Positions 56,371-64,000 of a stretch of 64,000 nt of DNA are shown here, one piece after another. The translations under genes were made by a program, and so were the position numbers. How positions within the stretch are numbered: position 1 is the first letter of the stretch; each line of letters opens with the position of its first letter. Origin of the DNA: Burkholderiales bacterium (lineage in GTDB: Bacteria > Pseudomonadota > Gammaproteobacteria > Burkholderiales > JAEUOS01); NCBI GenBank assembly GCA_016790635.1, contig JAEUOR010000036.1, positions 1 through 64,000 on the forward strand. Direction: 5' to 3'. The notes under the pieces were generated by a model, which was not told the origin of the DNA, did no database searches, and worked only from the letters and a program-made list of their open reading frames with translations.

Positions 56371-57102
56371 ATGACCCCGCGCCCTTCTGTCGCCCTCGTC
56401 ATCGGTGCCGGCGACGCCACCGGCGGGGCGATCGCGCGGCGCTTCGCCCGTGAAGGCTTCATCGCCTGCGTCACGCGCCGCCACGCCGACCGGCTCGCCG
56501 ACTTGAAGCGCCAGATTGAGGCCGCCGGCGGTGCCTGTCACGCCTTCGGCAGCGACGCGCGCGACGAAGAGCAAGTGGTCAAGTTGGTGGCTGATATCGA
56601 AGCCGACATCGGCCCCATCGAGGTGTGCGTCTTCAACATCGGCGGCAATGTGCGCTTCGGCATCACCGAGACGACCGCGCGGGTGTACCGCAAAGTCTGG
56701 GAAATGTGTGCCTTCGCCGGCTTTCTCGCCGGACGTGAAGCGGCCAAGGTCATGCTGCCGCGCGGGCGCGGGACCATCATCTTCACCGGCGCCACCGCGT
56801 CGCTGCGCGGCGGCGCGGGCTTCGCCGCGTTCGCCGGCGGCAAGCATGCGCTGCGCGCGCTGGCGCAGAGCATGGCACGCGAGCTGGGGCCGAAGGGCAT
56901 TCATGTCGCGCACAGCATCATCGACGGCGCCATCGACACCGCGTTCATCCGCGAGACCTTTCCCGAGCGCTATGCGAAGAAGGCCGAGGACGGCATCGTC
57001 GATCCGGACGCGATCGCCGAGGCTTACTGGATGCTGCACACCCAGCAACGTTCGGCCTGGACGCACGAGCTGGACCTGCGTCCCTGGATGGAAAGCTGGT
57101 AA
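56371..57102 (+). CDS. Short-chain dehydrogenase with Phe for catalytic Tyr
   Basis: A 243-residue SDR-fold protein. The nucleotide-binding motif is GAGDATGGAIARRF near residue 12, and the NNAG-like motif is NIGGN. At the YxxxK site it has Phe154-A-G-G-Lys158, so the proton-donating tyrosine is absent while the lysine remains; catalysis, if any, must differ. The conserved DLRPWMESW at the C-terminus is common to a group of Burkholderiales homologues that I recall as having the same change. The HCCA isomerase gene follows after 21 bases. Confidence 0.8.
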   Translation: MTPRPSVALVIGAGDATGGAIARRFAREGFIACVTRRHADRLADLKRQIEAAGGACHAFGSDARDEEQVVKLVADIEADIGPIEVCVFNIGGNVRFGITETTARVYRKVWEMCAFAGFLAGREAAKVMLPRGRGTIIFTGATASLRGGAGFAAFAGGKHALRALAQSMARELGPKGIHVAHSIIDGAIDTAFIRETFPERYAKKAEDGIVDPDAIAEAYWMLHTQQRSAWTHELDLRPWMESW

Positions 57103-57123
57103 CCCAACTCACGAAGGAACGTC

Positions 57124-57717
57124 ATGATGAAGCAGGTGGATTTCTTTTTTGACTTCGGCAGCCCCGCCGCCTACCTGGCCTATACCCAGTTGCCGCGCAT
57201 CGCCGCCGCCGCGGGCGCGACCATCCACTGGCGACCGATGCTGTTGGGCGGGGTCTTCAAGGCCACCGGCAACGCCAGCCCGGTGATGGTCGCGGCCAAG
57301 GGCAAGTGGATGAATGCCGATCTCGCGCGCTGGGCCGCGCGCTATGGCGTTCCGCTCAAGATGCCGGCCGGCTTTCCGATCAATACCCTGGCCCTGATGC
57401 GCGGGTCGGTAGGCATGCAGATGCGCGAACCGGCGCGCTTTGGCGCCTATGTGGATGCCGTCTACTCGGCGATGTTCGGGCGCGGCGAGAACATGGGCGA
57501 CTTCGAGATCGTCGGGCGCGTGCTCGGTGCGGCGGGATTCGATGCGGCGGCGTTCATGGCCCTGACCGCCGACCCCGAGGTCAAGCAGGGGCTGATCGCC
57601 AACACCGATGAAGCGGTGGCGCGCGGCGCGTTCGGCGCCCCGACCATGTTCGTCGGCGACGAGATGCACTTCGGCCAGGACCGGCTGGACTTCGTCGCAA
57701 GCGCGTTGGCGCGCTGA
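57124..57717 (+). CDS. HCCA-isomerase-like DsbA-fold protein
   Basis: A 197-residue protein of the 2-hydroxychromene-2-carboxylate isomerase / kappa-class glutathione transferase family: VDFFFDFGSPAAYLAYTQLP (the CxxC position is SPAA), WRPMLLGGVFKATGN, and GVPLKMPAGFPINT, ending GAFGAPTMFVGDEMHFGQDRL. It uses glutathione for isomerisation of naphthalene-type catabolites or other substrates. Two adjacent ATGs are possible starts. Confidence 0.85.
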   Translation: MMKQVDFFFDFGSPAAYLAYTQLPRIAAAAGATIHWRPMLLGGVFKATGNASPVMVAAKGKWMNADLARWAARYGVPLKMPAGFPINTLALMRGSVGMQMREPARFGAYVDAVYSAMFGRGENMGDFEIVGRVLGAAGFDAAAFMALTADPEVKQGLIANTDEAVARGAFGAPTMFVGDEMHFGQDRLDFVASALAR

Positions 57718-57736
57718 TGCGGCGGCCGGCAGAACG

Positions 57737-57777
57737 CGCGCAGTAAACTGCGCGGCGCTCGCGGGATTTGATCCCGC
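57737..57777. other. Tandem hairpins upstream of fadB-like gene
   Basis: Two perfect inverted repeats occur back to back: CGCGCAGT/ACTGCGCG (57737-57754) and GCGGGAT/ATCCCGC (57761-57777, loop TTG). No T-run follows, so they are not standard terminators. They may stabilise mRNA ends between the isomerase gene and the FadB-like gene, or serve as binding sites. Confidence 0.5.
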
Positions 57778-57813
57778 AGATGACTTTGTCCAATCCTGGC
57801 CCCCTGTCCGCCC

Positions 57814-59949
57814 ATGAACCCCATTCGCTCCGACCTCGATGCCGACGGCGTCCTGACCCTCACCTTCGACGCCCCCGGCGCGCCGGTCAACACCATGACC
57901 CAGGCCTGGAACGAGGCCATGCATGCCGCCATCGAACGTGCCGCCAGCGACGCCGCGGTCAAGGGCGTGATCCTGGCCTCGGCCAAGAAGACCTTTTTTG
58001 CCGGCGCCGAACTGAAGGACGTGATCAAGCTCACGCCAGCCGACGCGCCGCGCATGTTCGATGAGATCCAGGCCACCAAGAAGATGTTCCGCCGCCTGCA
58101 GACCTGCGGCAAGCCGGTGGTGGCGCTCCTGACCGGCAGCGCCCTGGGCGGCGGCTGGGAACTGGCCTTCACCGCCCAGCATCGCATTGCCATCGACGAC
58201 AACACGATCAAGCTGGGCCTGCCCGAGGTGACCCTGGGACTCCTGCCCGGCGCCGGCGGGGTGACGACCATGGTGCGCCTGCTAGGCCTCGAGAAGGCGT
58301 TCCCCTACCTGATGGAAGGCAAGACCTTCTCGCCCAAGGAGGCGCATGCCCTGGGCCTGGTGCACGACCTGGTCGATTCGGCCGCGGACATGCTGCCGCG
58401 CGCGCGCGCCTGGATCGCTGCCAACCCCAAGGCGCAGCACCCCTGGGACGTCAAGGGCTACCGCATTCCCGGCGGTGGTCCGGACAGCCCGAAGATCGCG
58501 CAGATGCTCGCCATCGCGCCGGCCATCACCCTCGACAAGACGCGCGGCATGCTGCCGGCGCCGGAAGCGATCATGTCCTGCGCGGTCGAGGGCGCGCGGG
58601 TCGATTTCGAGACCGCGCTGCGCATCGAGTCCCGCTACCTGGTGGGTCTCATGGTCGGCAGGCATTCCAAGAACCTGATCAGCCTCTTCTTCAACCAGGC
58701 CGCGATCCGCTCCGGCGCCTCGCGTCCCAAGGACGTGCCCAAGTGGAAGGCCACGCGCGTCGGCATCCTCGGCGCCGGCATGATGGGTTCGGGCATCGCC
58801 TGGGCCAACGCCAATCGCGGCGTGGCCTGCGTCCTGAAGGACGTGTCGCAGGAAGCGGCCGACCGCGGCAAGTCCTACAGCGCAAAGCTGCTGGAGAAGC
58901 GCATCGCGCAGGGCCGCATGGACGAGAAGCGTGCCGCCGCCACCCTGGGCCTCATCACCCCGACGGCCGCGGACTCCGACCTCAAGGGCTGCGACCTCAT
59001 CATCGAGGCGGTGTTCGAGAAGCGCGACCTGAAGGCGCAGGTGACGCGCGCCACCGAGCCGCTGCTGGCTCCCGGCGGGTTCTTCGCCTCCAACACCTCC
59101 ACGCTGCCCATCAGCGGGCTGGCCCAGGCCGCGGCGCGCCCCGAGAAATTCATCGGCCTGCACTTCTTCTCGCCGGTCGACAAGATGGCCCTGGTGGAGA
59201 TCATCAAGGGAGCCAGGACCGACGCCGAGACCCTGGCGCGCGCCTATGACTACGTGCTGCAGATCGGCAAGACGCCGATCGTGGTCAACGACAGTCGCGG
59301 CTTCTACACCAGCCGCACCTTCGGCACCTTCGTGCGCGAAGGCGCGTGCATGGTCGAGGAAGGCATCCCGGCCGCGGTGATTGAAAACGCCGCGCGCGCG
59401 GCCGGCATGCCGGTCGGCCCCCTGGCGGTGATCGACGAGACCTCGATGAGCCTCTCGGTGCACGTCATGACGCAGACGCGCGCCGACCTGGCCGCCGAAG
59501 GCAAGACTTACGTCGCCCAGCCGGGCGAGTCGCTGTTCGAGCGCATGGTGACCGAATTCAAGCGCCCCGGGCGCGCTGCGGGCGGCGGCTTCTACGACTA
59601 CCCGGCCGGGGCGAAAAAGACGCTGTGGGCCGGCATGAAGCAGTTCGAGAAACCGGGCGCCGCCTGGAACGTCGATGAACTCATGGACCGGTTCCTGTAC
59701 CGCCAGGCCATCGAGACCGCGCGCTGCCTGGAAGAAGGCGTGCTGACCACGGTGCACGACGGCAACATCGGCTCGATCTTCGGCATCGGTTTTCCGGCCT
59801 GGACCGGCGGCGCCCTGCAGTACATCGAGTTCGAAGGAGTGGCCCGCTTCGTCGAGAAGGCCGATGCGCTGGCGCAAAAATACGGCGAGCGCTTCGCGGT
59901 GCCGCAAAGCCTCCGCGAACGCGCGGCGAAGACCGCGGTCGCGGCCTGA
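57814..59949 (+). CDS. Multifunctional 3-hydroxyacyl-CoA dehydrogenase/enoyl-CoA hydratase
   Basis: A 711-residue FadB/FadJ-type enzyme. The N-terminal crotonase domain (about residues 1-190) has KKTFFAGAELKDVIKL and LTGSALGGGWELAFTAQHRI; the central NAD-binding domain (about 310-490) has GILGAGMMGSGIAWANANRG; the C-terminal dehydrogenase domain includes ASNTSTLPISGL and LHFFSPVDKMALVEII. It hydrates enoyl-CoA and oxidises the 3-hydroxyacyl-CoA in beta-oxidation. No thiolase (fadA/fadI) follows. Likely FadJ-like in length; which is not decided. Confidence 0.92.
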   Translation: MNPIRSDLDADGVLTLTFDAPGAPVNTMTQAWNEAMHAAIERAASDAAVKGVILASAKKTFFAGAELKDVIKLTPADAPRMFDEIQATKKMFRRLQTCGKPVVALLTGSALGGGWELAFTAQHRIAIDDNTIKLGLPEVTLGLLPGAGGVTTMVRLLGLEKAFPYLMEGKTFSPKEAHALGLVHDLVDSAADMLPRARAWIAANPKAQHPWDVKGYRIPGGGPDSPKIAQMLAIAPAITLDKTRGMLPAPEAIMSCAVEGARVDFETALRIESRYLVGLMVGRHSKNLISLFFNQAAIRSGASRPKDVPKWKATRVGILGAGMMGSGIAWANANRGVACVLKDVSQEAADRGKSYSAKLLEKRIAQGRMDEKRAAATLGLITPTAADSDLKGCDLIIEAVFEKRDLKAQVTRATEPLLAPGGFFASNTSTLPISGLAQAAARPEKFIGLHFFSPVDKMALVEIIKGARTDAETLARAYDYVLQIGKTPIVVNDSRGFYTSRTFGTFVREGACMVEEGIPAAVIENAARAAGMPVGPLAVIDETSMSLSVHVMTQTRADLAAEGKTYVAQPGESLFERMVTEFKRPGRAAGGGFYDYPAGAKKTLWAGMKQFEKPGAAWNVDELMDRFLYRQAIETARCLEEGVLTTVHDGNIGSIFGIGFPAWTGGALQYIEFEGVARFVEKADALAQKYGERFAVPQSLRERAAKTAVAA

Positions 59950-59976
59950 CCGGGCCGGCGAGCCCGGCCCTGCGTC

Positions 59977-60348
59977 ATGCCGCGCGGCCCGGAGGTCGCC
60001 ACTCGCATCCTGGTGCACCACGGCGCGCCGCCCAAGCCGCCGCTCGCCTCGCCGTGCAACGGCTGCGGCGTCTGCTGCCTGGCCGAGCCCTGCCCGCTGG
60101 GCAGCGTCCTGTCGGGGCGACGCACCGGCGCCTGCGCGGCTTTGCGCTGGTTGGATACCGAATCGCGCTACCGGTGCGGTGCGCTGGTTGCCCCGCGCGA
60201 AGTCCTGCCGCGGCTGCTTGCCTGGCTCGCGCCGCTGTTGCGGCGGCTGGCGCGGCGCTGGATCGCGGCGGGGAGCGGTTGCGATTCGACGGTCGAGGTC
60301 GCAGCGCCGGGCAGTGCGCAGCGCCGCCCCGGCAGCCCTCCCGCCTAG
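59977..60348 (+). CDS. YkgJ-type cysteine-cluster protein
   Basis: A 123-residue protein with the cysteine cluster PCNGCGVCCLAEPCPLG (CxxCxxCC then C) and a further Cys at CAAL and CGAL, as in YkgJ-family proteins thought to bind Zn or Fe-S. A hydrophobic-basic helix (VLPRLLAWLAPLLRRLARRW) follows. The stop overlaps that of the glycosyltransferase gene on the other strand. Function unknown. Confidence 0.7.
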   Translation: MPRGPEVATRILVHHGAPPKPPLASPCNGCGVCCLAEPCPLGSVLSGRRTGACAALRWLDTESRYRCGALVAPREVLPRLLAWLAPLLRRLARRWIAAGSGCDSTVEVAAPGSAQRRPGSPPA

Positions 60349-61247
60349 CCGGTCCGGCCGCGCAGCGCGTCGACGACGCCGCGGGCCATGGCCCAAAGTT
60401 TCTCGCGCCGATCGCGCTCGGCCAGGACGATGCCGAGCGCCTCGTAGGCGAGACGGACCAGGCAAAGCGCGACAAAGGACGGCCAGGCCAGTGCGTGACG
60501 CCGCGCGACCGCGACCGTGTTGCGCGCGATCATCCGGCGCCTTGCCGGGGCGTGCCCGCCGGATTGCAGCGTCTTGCCGAAAAGCCGGTACATGCGCCGC
60601 CTGCCAATCGAATGCGCGAACGGCGTCGCGGTGTTCAGCACCAGGCGATACCCGAGCGATGCTGCCCGCAGGCAGTAGTCCGTGTCGACATGGTCGACGC
60701 CCAATCCTTCGTCGTAGGGGCCGATCCTCAGCAGTGCCTGACGACGCCAGAGCGACATCGAGTTGATCAGGAAAGAGACGTCCACCGGACCTGCGACATC
60801 GCGCGGCAGCAGGCGATAGGTGAAGCGCCGCAGCCGGATGGGCGCCAGGCGCAGGCCGGTCTCGCGCTCGATGTAGACCGGCGCGACGGCGGCCACGTCG
60901 CCCCTGAAACAAGCCTCCCGGGTCGCCGCATGCGCAAGGAAATCCGGCAGCGCGCCAACCTCCGAGTCGTCATCCAGAAACAGGACATGGCTGGCGTGCG
61001 CCAGGTGCGCATCGATCTCCGCCAAGGCCAGGTTGTAGGCCCCTGCCAGCGCGCCGCGATTGCCGTTGGCAAGCACCGTCAGGCGCGGGCGCTTGGCCCG
61101 ATCGAAGTCGCGCGCGACTTCGGCATTGTCGACCAGGATCACATGCCGCACATGGCCCAGCGCCGCGTCGACCGCGGGCAGCGGGTCGCGAGCTGCGTCG
61201 TAGCTGACGATGACGCAGACGATGCCTGGTTCGTCGCGGTCCGCCAC
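60345..61247 (-). CDS. Glycosyltransferase family 2
   Basis: A 300-residue GT2-fold enzyme: VCVIVSYD, NGNRGALAGAYNLALAE (sugar-nucleotide region), the DxD-type metal site in VLFLDDDSEVG, and the GVDHVDTDYCLRAASLGYRL acceptor region. The last 70 residues contain a membrane-associated helix (AWPSFVALCLVRLAYEALGIVL). Rhamnosyltransferase-like proteins have this form. The GTG start overlaps the stop of the hydroxylase gene. It probably acts on surface polysaccharide; no polysaccharide genes are adjacent. Confidence 0.82.
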   Translation of the reverse strand: MADRDEPGIVCVIVSYDAARDPLPAVDAALGHVRHVILVDNAEVARDFDRAKRPRLTVLANGNRGALAGAYNLALAEIDAHLAHASHVLFLDDDSEVGALPDFLAHAATREACFRGDVAAVAPVYIERETGLRLAPIRLRRFTYRLLPRDVAGPVDVSFLINSMSLWRRQALLRIGPYDEGLGVDHVDTDYCLRAASLGYRLVLNTATPFAHSIGRRRMYRLFGKTLQSGGHAPARRRMIARNTVAVARRHALAWPSFVALCLVRLAYEALGIVLAERDRREKLWAMARGVVDALRGRTG

Positions 61248-62461
61248 TACCCGATCGCGTTGGCCATGCGCATGCTGTTGATCATCGAGGAGTTGAGCAG
61301 GTACTCGCGCGCTCGGATTGGGTCGGCCGCCGTCGCGCGCAGCATGTCGGCGCGTTCCTGCTTGCGTGCCGGGTCCTTCTCCTCGAGCGCCTTCTTGTTG
61401 GCGATCGAGACGTTCTGCACGTACTCGATGTTGACCGCGCGGCGCTGGCGCTCGTAGCGATCCATCAGGGTCGCGTCGGCCTCGCCGCGCATGACCTCTG
61501 CCAGTTTGGCCCCCAGGTTGATGGCATCGTGAATGCCGCTGTTGAGACCGAATCCGCCCAGCGGGTTGTTGACGTGCGCCGAGTCGCCGGCCAGCAACAC
61601 ACGACCGCGACGGAACGACTTGGCCACCCTCTGGTGCACCTTGTACATGCTCTTGTAGGGCACGTGCATGGACTCGGCCACCGGCAGGAAACGCCTGAGC
61701 ATGCGCTGGGCATAGGCATCGGACAACACCTCGTCCTCGGAGAGATCGGAATTGACGGGGCAGCACATGCGCCACAGGCCCGGCGGGCCGGCGTCCGGCA
61801 TGTGAAACACCGCGATCCACTCCTCGGGATCCGCGATGTACGCATTGCTCGCATAGCCGTAGCGGGCCAGGTCATTGGTGGTCGAAATGACGACGTAGCG
61901 TTCCGGCCAGGTGAAGCCTTCGAACTCGATATCCACCGACTTGCGCACCTGGCTGCGCCCGCCGTCGGCGCCGATCAGCCAGGCGCCGTCCAGTGTCAGC
62001 GCCCCGTCGGGGCCCGTGACGCGCACGCGCACGCCATCACCCTGCTGTTCAACACCTTCAAAACGCGTCGAAAAGCGCACCTGCACATGCGCCATGGGTT
62101 GGAGCAATTCAAAGATGATCGGCGTCAGGCGATGCTGCTCCAGGTGCAGGCGCCACGGATAGGGGGTGTCGTCCTTGAGCAGCGACAGGTCCCATTCGAC
62201 GATGAGCCCCTCCTTGCGGTCGCGCCACTGCCAGCGCGGCACCTTGATGCCGATCTCGAGCATCTTCGCGGTGATGCCCAGCGGCTGCATGATCTCCTGG
62301 GTCGGCGGATGGAAGGTGCCGGCACGCAGATCGCGCGTCAGCGCCGCCTCGGCCTCGACGACGATCACGGGAACCTCCTGACGCGCCAGCACCAGGGCAG
62401 TCAGCAGGCCGACCGGACCGGCGCCGGCGATGATGACCGGCTTCTTTAGCGAAGAATTCAC
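61247..62461 (-). CDS. FAD-dependent aromatic hydroxylase (PHBH-type)
   Basis: A 404-residue group A flavoprotein monooxygenase. N-terminal GxGxxG is IIAGAGPVGLLTALVL, the DG motif is LIGADGGRSQVRKSV, and the GD motif is RGRVLLAGDSAHVNNPLGGF. It hydroxylates an aromatic or polyketide-like substrate using NAD(P)H and O2. ATG at 62461. It is divergent from the TRAP transporter genes, so the two may share regulation and substrate. Confidence 0.9.
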   Translation of the reverse strand: MNSSLKKPVIIAGAGPVGLLTALVLARQEVPVIVVEAEAALTRDLRAGTFHPPTQEIMQPLGITAKMLEIGIKVPRWQWRDRKEGLIVEWDLSLLKDDTPYPWRLHLEQHRLTPIIFELLQPMAHVQVRFSTRFEGVEQQGDGVRVRVTGPDGALTLDGAWLIGADGGRSQVRKSVDIEFEGFTWPERYVVISTTNDLARYGYASNAYIADPEEWIAVFHMPDAGPPGLWRMCCPVNSDLSEDEVLSDAYAQRMLRRFLPVAESMHVPYKSMYKVHQRVAKSFRRGRVLLAGDSAHVNNPLGGFGLNSGIHDAINLGAKLAEVMRGEADATLMDRYERQRRAVNIEYVQNVSIANKKALEEKDPARKQERADMLRATAADPIRAREYLLNSSMINSMRMANAIG

Positions 62462-62535
62462 GACGAGACCTGCACGATCCGTGGAGTAGGACGCCCATTG
62501 TGCGCGATTTGGCGCGGCGCGAAGGCCCGGCGACC

Positions 62536-62564
62536 TTGAGTGCTACACTTATCCAACCGGTTAA
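62536..62564 (+). promoter_or_regulatory. Candidate promoter/operator of the TRAP operon
   Basis: TTGAGT (62536-62541) and an AT-rich TTAATT about 20 bases later could form a promoter; the palindrome AACCGGTT (62555-62562) overlaps it and could be an operator for a regulator not found in the window. The -35/-10 spacing is loose, so this is a weak call. Confidence 0.25.
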
Positions 62565-62650
62565 TTGCTGCGCGCTTGCAGTCCGCGCACCCCAGCCAAC
62601 AACAAACCCACCGGATCCCGCCGCACAGGCTACCCGTTCAAGGAGAAGAC

Positions 62651-63658
62651 ATGGAAACCATCAGCAAACCCAGGCGCGCCGTCGTCGGCGCCGGCGCCGC
62701 CGTCGCGGCCGCGATGCTCGCCCGCCGCGCCCACGCGCAAGCCCCCATCACGCTGCAAGGCGCGGTGCAGTTCAACGATGACCACGCCTTCAACAAGGCG
62801 CTCCTCAAGTTCGAGGAACTGGTCAAGAAGTACTACGGCAAGCCGATCAACTTCACCCTGCACCGCAATTCCTCGCTGGGGCTCGAGAAGGACTATTTCG
62901 CCTACATGAACCAGGGCAAGGCGGTCGACTACGCGATCGTCTCGCCGGCGCACATGTCGACCTTCGCCAAGGCGGCGCCCTTCATCGACGCGCCTTTCCT
63001 GTTCCGCGACCTCGATCACTGGAACAAGGTGCTTGACCAGGACGTCCTGAAACCGGTGGCCGACGAGGTCGCGCAAAAAGGCGAGGTCATGCTGATCGGC
63101 TACGCCGGCGGCGGCGTGCGCAACATCTTCGCCAACAAGCCGGCGCGGAACCTGGCCGAGCTGAAGGGCTTGAAGGTGCGCGTGCAGGGTGCGCCGATCT
63201 GGAGCCGGACGTTTTCCGCCATCGGCATGGCGCCGACCGTGATCGCCTACAACGAGGTCTACAACGCGATCCAGAACAGGGTGATCGAGGCGGGCGAGAA
63301 CGAGGCCGCCGGCGTGGAGGCGATGAAGTTCCACGAGGTCGCGCCCCACATCAACCTGACGCGCCACGCGATCACGATCCGCCCGGTGTGCTTTTCCTCC
63401 AAGACCTTCGCCAAGCTGCCCAAAGACCTGCAGGACGCAGTCCTGCGCGCAGGCAAGGAAGCCGGCGCCCACGGGCGGGAGATCGAGTCGTCCGAGGACC
63501 AGAAGAAACTCGACGCGCTGGAAAAGGCCGGACGCTTGAAGCAGGTTCCCTTCGCGGACCGCGCGGCGATGCAAAGGCTGGTCGAACCGGTGATGGCCGC
63601 CTACGCCAAGGAGATCGGCGCCGAGGCCATCTACGCGCGCATCAACGCGATCAAGTAA
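62651..63658 (+). CDS. TRAP transporter substrate-binding protein (DctP family)
   Basis: A 335-residue periplasmic binding protein of a TRAP transporter. A signal peptide with an RR pair (KPRRAVVGAGAAVAAAMLAR) precedes the DctP fold: GAVQFNDDHAFNKALLKFEEL, PAHMSTFAKAAPF and LAELKGLKVRVQGAP (the conserved substrate carboxylate-binding Arg region). AGGAGAAG precedes the ATG. The small membrane subunit follows after a strong hairpin. It may import the substrate of the divergent FAD hydroxylase. Confidence 0.92.
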   Translation: METISKPRRAVVGAGAAVAAAMLARRAHAQAPITLQGAVQFNDDHAFNKALLKFEELVKKYYGKPINFTLHRNSSLGLEKDYFAYMNQGKAVDYAIVSPAHMSTFAKAAPFIDAPFLFRDLDHWNKVLDQDVLKPVADEVAQKGEVMLIGYAGGGVRNIFANKPARNLAELKGLKVRVQGAPIWSRTFSAIGMAPTVIAYNEVYNAIQNRVIEAGENEAAGVEAMKFHEVAPHINLTRHAITIRPVCFSSKTFAKLPKDLQDAVLRAGKEAGAHGREIESSEDQKKLDALEKAGRLKQVPFADRAAMQRLVEPVMAAYAKEIGAEAIYARINAIK

Positions 63659-63670
63659 GCGTCGCCAACC

Positions 63671-63707
63671 CGGCCGCGGCCCCGCTCGACGGGGCCGCGG
63701 CCGTTTT
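63671..63707 (+). terminator. Strong GC hairpin with T-run after dctP-type gene
   Basis: A perfect 14-base stem (CGGCCGCGGCCCCG with CGGGGCCGCGGCCG, loop CTCGA) is followed by TTTT. It resembles a Rho-independent terminator or attenuator between the binding-protein and small-permease genes, which would make more binding protein than membrane subunits. Confidence 0.75.
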
Positions 63708-63738
63708 CGTCGCACCCGAGTCCTACCGGTCAACGCCC

Positions 63739-64000
63739 GTGAAAGCCTTCCTCGACCTCTGGCACCGCCTCCTCACCTGGCTCATGGCCGCCACCGTGGC
63801 CATCCTCCTGATTCCGGTGTGCCTGCAGATCTTCTCGCGCTACACCGAGCTCATCCCGCGCTATATCTGGACCGAGGAAATGAGCCGCTTCCTCTTCATC
63901 TGGATGATCATGCTGGGCGCGATGACCGGCTTGCGCGAGCGCCTGCATTTCGATGTCGACCTGTGGCCGCAACTCTCCGCGCGCACCGACGCGGTGCTGC
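63739..64000 (+). CDS. TRAP transporter small permease (DctQ), N-terminal part
   Basis: The first 87 codons of a small TRAP membrane subunit, cut by the window end. Starting at GTG: KAFLDLWHRLLTWLMAATVA, then ILLIPVCLQIFSRY and WTEEMSRFLFIWMIMLGAM, giving two membrane helices with the conserved TEE-x-x-RFLF motif of DctQ proteins. It stabilises the large permease DctM, expected next outside the window. Confidence 0.88.
   Translation, partial: MKAFLDLWHRLLTWLMAATVAILLIPVCLQIFSRYTELIPRYIWTEEMSRFLFIWMIMLGAMTGLRERLHFDVDLWPQLSARTDAVL

Noticed and set aside
60345-61820. Glycosyltransferase read as a fusion extending into the FAD hydroxylase gene
   Set aside because: The upstream part is an out-of-frame reading of the hydroxylase; the GTG at 61247 gives a normal GT2 start.

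Overview
The window looks like chromosomal DNA of a high-GC betaproteobacterium of the order Burkholderiales. Three things point there: the conserved gene order metK / two lipid A acyltransferases / dapF / DUF484 / xerC, then COG0523 GTPase / dksA / STAS protein / hslV / hslU; stand-alone TctC (Bug-type) binding proteins; and a leucine liuBCD block. No rRNA, tRNA, CRISPR array, phage or insertion sequence was recognised. The first ~4 kb (chemoreceptor end, NMN adenylyltransferase-Nudix, hemerythrin, DUF1328, metK) reads as less GC-rich and Comamonadaceae-like in style, while everything from about 4.03 kb on is very GC-rich. The change falls in the metK/acyltransferase divergent gap and could be natural, recombinational or an assembly join.

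Layout. 0-4 kb: chemotaxis fragment, NAD salvage enzyme, stress-type small genes, metK and a fossil of a second metK 3' end. 4-9.6 kb: lipid A / dapF / DUF484 / xerC / rlmI, tightly overlapping. 9.7-13.8 kb: accessory genes (TIM-barrel isomerase-like protein, MAPEG, zinc-ribbon membrane protein, orphan TctC protein, cupin, and an AT-richer membrane-protein ORF with an attC-like element). 13.8-19 kb: a zinc-homeostasis cluster (Fur/Zur regulator, DUF2796 metal-binding protein, MacB/FtsX-type ABC transporter, DUF3299 protein, COG0523 GTPase, DksA lacking three of four zinc cysteines). 19-23.4 kb: STAS protein, HslVU protease, FMN 2-hydroxyacid oxidase. 23.4-26.4 kb: a copper cluster (DUF2946, MbnP, MbnH, PCu(A)C) with no methanobactin precursor seen. 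26.5-30.3 kb: argS, SPOR-domain protein, two DsbA-type oxidoreductases. 30.3-35.9 kb (minus strand): liuB-liuC-liuD, ghrA, DUF1289.

36.1-49.4 kb is the most unusual region: a divergent aromatic/acyl-CoA catabolic island. Leftward are indolepyruvate ferredoxin oxidoreductase A and B, a thioesterase and an NTF2/SnoaL-like protein. Rightward are an acyl-CoA ligase, a thiolase-fold protein lacking the nucleophilic cysteine, a DUF35 zinc-ribbon/OB protein fused to a short-chain dehydrogenase, a cyclase/isatin-hydrolase-like metal hydrolase, a GntR regulator, a TctC binding protein, and a two-subunit Rieske ring-hydroxylating oxygenase without its own electron-transfer partners. The shared promoter region carries a perfect AGTATACT-type palindrome on a -10 element and a related half-similar site on the other side. 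I infer a GntR-controlled pathway in which an aryl- or indolepyruvate-like compound is handled through CoA thioesters, a DUF35-dependent retro-aldol step, ring hydroxylation and hydrolysis. The substrate cannot be read from sequence.

49.5-54 kb holds an EamA transporter and livHMGF (no binding protein). 54-60.3 kb holds a stand-alone acyl-CoA carboxyltransferase, a DUF4160/DUF2442 pair, an SDR with Phe in place of the catalytic Tyr, an HCCA-isomerase-like protein, a FadB/FadJ-type multifunctional enzyme and a cysteine-cluster protein. 60.3-64 kb holds a family 2 glycosyltransferase, an FAD aromatic hydroxylase, and the start of a TRAP transporter operon that runs off the window end.
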